Part shown: piece by piece, positions 5,898-7,628 of the stretch | Numbering within the stretch: position 1 is the stretch's first letter | How the letters are laid out: each line of letters starts with the position of its first letter | Source: CBDHHC01 sp050633205 | GTDB lineage: Bacteria; Pseudomonadota; Alphaproteobacteria; Rhizobiales; CBDHHC01 | DNA length: 7,628 nucleotides | Assembly: GCA_050633205.1 (NCBI GenBank) | Contig: JBOEGA010000171.1 | Span: forward strand, 1-7,628 | Direction: 5' to 3' | Program-made: the position numbers and the translations under genes | Notes under the pieces: model-generated | Databases searched by the model: none | Told to the model about the DNA's origin: nothing | What the model saw: the letters and a program-made list of their open reading frames with translations, nothing else

Positions 5898-7628
5898 TTA
5901 CTTGAGTCTTTTATCGAGAAAGTCAATGACTTTTGCCCATGCATCTATTCTGTTTTTTCTTTTTGCCAGACCGTGTCCTTCGTCCGGATAGACCAACAAC
6001 TCAACATCCCGCCCGAGTTCCTTTAAGGTGTCATGCATCTGTTCTGCTTCTGACACAGGCACTCTGGGATCATTTGCACCGTGAATTATAAACAGAGGGG
6101 CAGTTATATCAGCGGCTTTATTGATGGGTGAAATTCTTTCCAGCATTTCAAGGTCATGCTCCAGTGAGCCATATTCGACCTCCCGCATTTCCCGCCGCCA
6201 TATGGATGTGTTTTTCAGGAATGATACAAAATTTGAGATACCGACAATATCGACTCCCGCAGCCCAGTATTCAGGATAAAAAGCCAGATTAGCCAGAACC
6301 ATATAGCCACCATAGCTGCCACCTGTCAGGACTATTTTATTTTCGTCAAATTCCGGGCGTTGTGCAAGGTAGTGGCGCAGGTAGACGATATCCTGAACGG
6401 AATCCAGACGTTTTTCCTTGTCATCCAGAGTAACATAATGCTTGCCATAACCGGTACTGCCACGAACATTTGGGGCTGCCACGGCATAACCATGATTAAG
6501 GAGATACTGGGTTACCGGGTTGAAGTCCGGACCATATTGAGATTCCGGACCTCCATGGATCACCACCACCACAGGGTAAGGCTTATCTGCAGGCTGTTTG
6601 GGAGTGTATACAAATACAGGGATCTTCAGGTCATCAAAGGAGCTGTATTCTACCAGCTCAGGCTCAACAAGCTCATAAGATGGTATTGTCTGGTGATCAG
6701 GAGAGATTTTGGTGGCACTTTCCTTTTTTCTATCCCATAGCCAGACACCCATGGCCCGCGTAGAACTTCCAAAACTGAAAAGTAGCCTGCCTGCATCTTC
6801 TGACAAGCGTGAATTCCCGACAGACCCTTTAGGTATGCCATTTGTTGATATGGGGGACATATCAGGGAGACTAAACAGTTTCAGAGTACTATAGCCCCCC
6901 TCATTCAGGGTAACAGAGAGAAGGCTGTCGTCCCTTGAGACTTCCACTTTCTGAACATTCCAGCCAAATTCCCGAATGTTCTTCTGTTTACCTGAGGCAA
7001 GACTATAGAAATGTATATTTGCAAAATCACTATCCATGTTGGATATCAGATAAAATCCTGAACTGTCAGCAAGCCATGCCGGGCAAAAACTCAGGGTATT
7101 ACCCTTACCTGAAGCGATCTCTTTGATCTCGCAGGTTTCAATATCAATAAGCAGCAAATCATTACTGGTATTGGAACTGGCAATGCTGACTATCAGATAT
7201 TTTCCATCAGGAGAAAACCCCTGGGCGTCGCACCAGCCACGTTCCTTAATCAAACAACGTGCGGCACCTGTGTCAATATCCATTACATAGATATCAAAAT
7301 CCTTACCATTCACTGCATTTGATGCATATGCAATAAATTTTCCGTCCCTGGAGAAACCGCCGATACGGTGAAGAGCTTTCGGGTTGCAAGTCAGGTCTCT
7401 GACTTTATCTGTATTAAGGTCATATAAATAAAACTGGGTATGCTCGTCTCCATCTTTATCCTTGCCAAAAAGGATCTGGTTATGATGGGGACGGAAGCCT
7501 GCAAACATCAGGCGATCAGTGTAATCGGTTAATCTTCTTGTATCAGAGCGATCAATATTGGCCAGATAAAGCTGCATTGTCCCTGTAGAGTTATCCTGAA
7601 AGGCTATCTGTGTTTCATCTTCATTGAA
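5898..7628 (-). CDS. S9 family (prolyl oligopeptidase-type) peptidase, 5' end outside window
   Basis: This serine peptidase has a beta-propeller followed by an alpha/beta-hydrolase domain, as in prolyl oligopeptidase, acylaminoacyl peptidase and dipeptidyl peptidase IV. The first in-frame ATG in the window is at 7577, but the frame stays open to the right edge. The 17 codons before it (ending AFQDNSTGT) read as part of a propeller strand, so the true start lies beyond 7628. Numbering from the ATG at 7577, propeller repeats of the type GFSRDGKFIAYAS (74-86) and GFSPDGKYLIVS (120-131) precede the catalytic domain, which begins near 310. That domain shows HGGPESQYGP (341-350), the nucleophile elbow GGSYGGYM (Ser421), ANDPRVP (Asp503) and PDEGHG (His535), a complete catalytic triad. 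No signal peptide can be judged. It probably heads an operon with the DUF1304 gene 35 bases downstream. The exact peptide specificity is not readable. Confidence 0.95.
   Translation of the reverse strand, partial: FNEDETQIAFQDNSTGTMQLYLANIDRSDTRRLTDYTDRLMFAGFRPHHNQILFGKDKDGDEHTQFYLYDLNTDKVRDLTCNPKALHRIGGFSRDGKFIAYASNAVNGKDFDIYVMDIDTGAARCLIKERGWCDAQGFSPDGKYLIVSIASSNTSNDLLLIDIETCEIKEIASGKGNTLSFCPAWLADSSGFYLISNMDSDFANIHFYSLASGKQKNIREFGWNVQKVEVSRDDSLLSVTLNEGGYSTLKLFSLPDMSPISTNGIPKGSVGNSRLSEDAGRLLFSFGSSTRAMGVWLWDRKKESATKISPDHQTIPSYELVEPELVEYSSFDDLKIPVFVYTPKQPADKPYPVVVVIHGGPESQYGPDFNPVTQYLLNHGYAVAAPNVRGSTGYGKHYVTLDDKEKRLDSVQDIVYLRHYLAQRPEFDENKIVLTGGSYGGYMVLANLAFYPEYWAAGVDIVGISNFVSFLKNTSIWRREMREVEYGSLEHDLEMLERISPINKAADITAPLFIIHGANDPRVPVSEAEQMHDTLKELGRDVELLVYPDEGHGLAKRKNRIDAWAKVIDFLDKRLK

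Overview
The window holds seven protein-coding genes and short intergenic regions. No rRNA, tRNA, CRISPR array, transposase or other mobile element is visible. Base composition is moderate to AT-leaning. The von Willebrand/TadG-type protein resembles those common in Alphaproteobacteria, and the tripartite signal peptide on the beta-lactamase indicates a Gram-negative bacterium. An alphaproteobacterium of modest GC is the best guess, but this rests on protein style and not on a marker gene.

Layout, left to right. Bases 1-138 contain no convincing complete gene; the first ~65 bases may be the tail of a broken gene on the minus strand. Next come two plus-strand genes: a KptA/Tpt1 RNA 2'-phosphotransferase (139-696) and an orphan TadG-like protein with a von Willebrand A domain (843-2150). 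The latter meets, tail to tail, a minus-strand class A beta-lactamase with a complete active site (2224-3111). Directly upstream of bla on the same strand is a MATE-family multidrug exporter (3212-4630). A divergent intergenic region rich in TGTCA/TGACA motifs separates the MATE gene from a plus-strand PaiB-family FMN-binding regulator (4796-5443). That gene ends on the same CTAG as a minus-strand DUF1304 membrane protein (5440-5862). DUF1304 lies 35 bases downstream of a minus-strand S9 (prolyl oligopeptidase-type) peptidase, which runs off the right edge (5898-7628, 5' end missing).

How they fit together. The clearest functional pairing is beta-lactamase plus MATE exporter, two antibiotic or toxin defence functions side by side, with no LysR-type AmpR regulator next to bla. 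The S9 peptidase and DUF1304 gene look like one transcription unit. The remaining genes appear to be unrelated chromosomal accessory genes. I see no clear new multi-gene system. The points most worth a second look are regulatory: a palindromic operator-like site in front of paiB, a dyad overlapping the predicted bla promoter, and a hairpin that would cover the ribosome binding site of the TadG-like gene.
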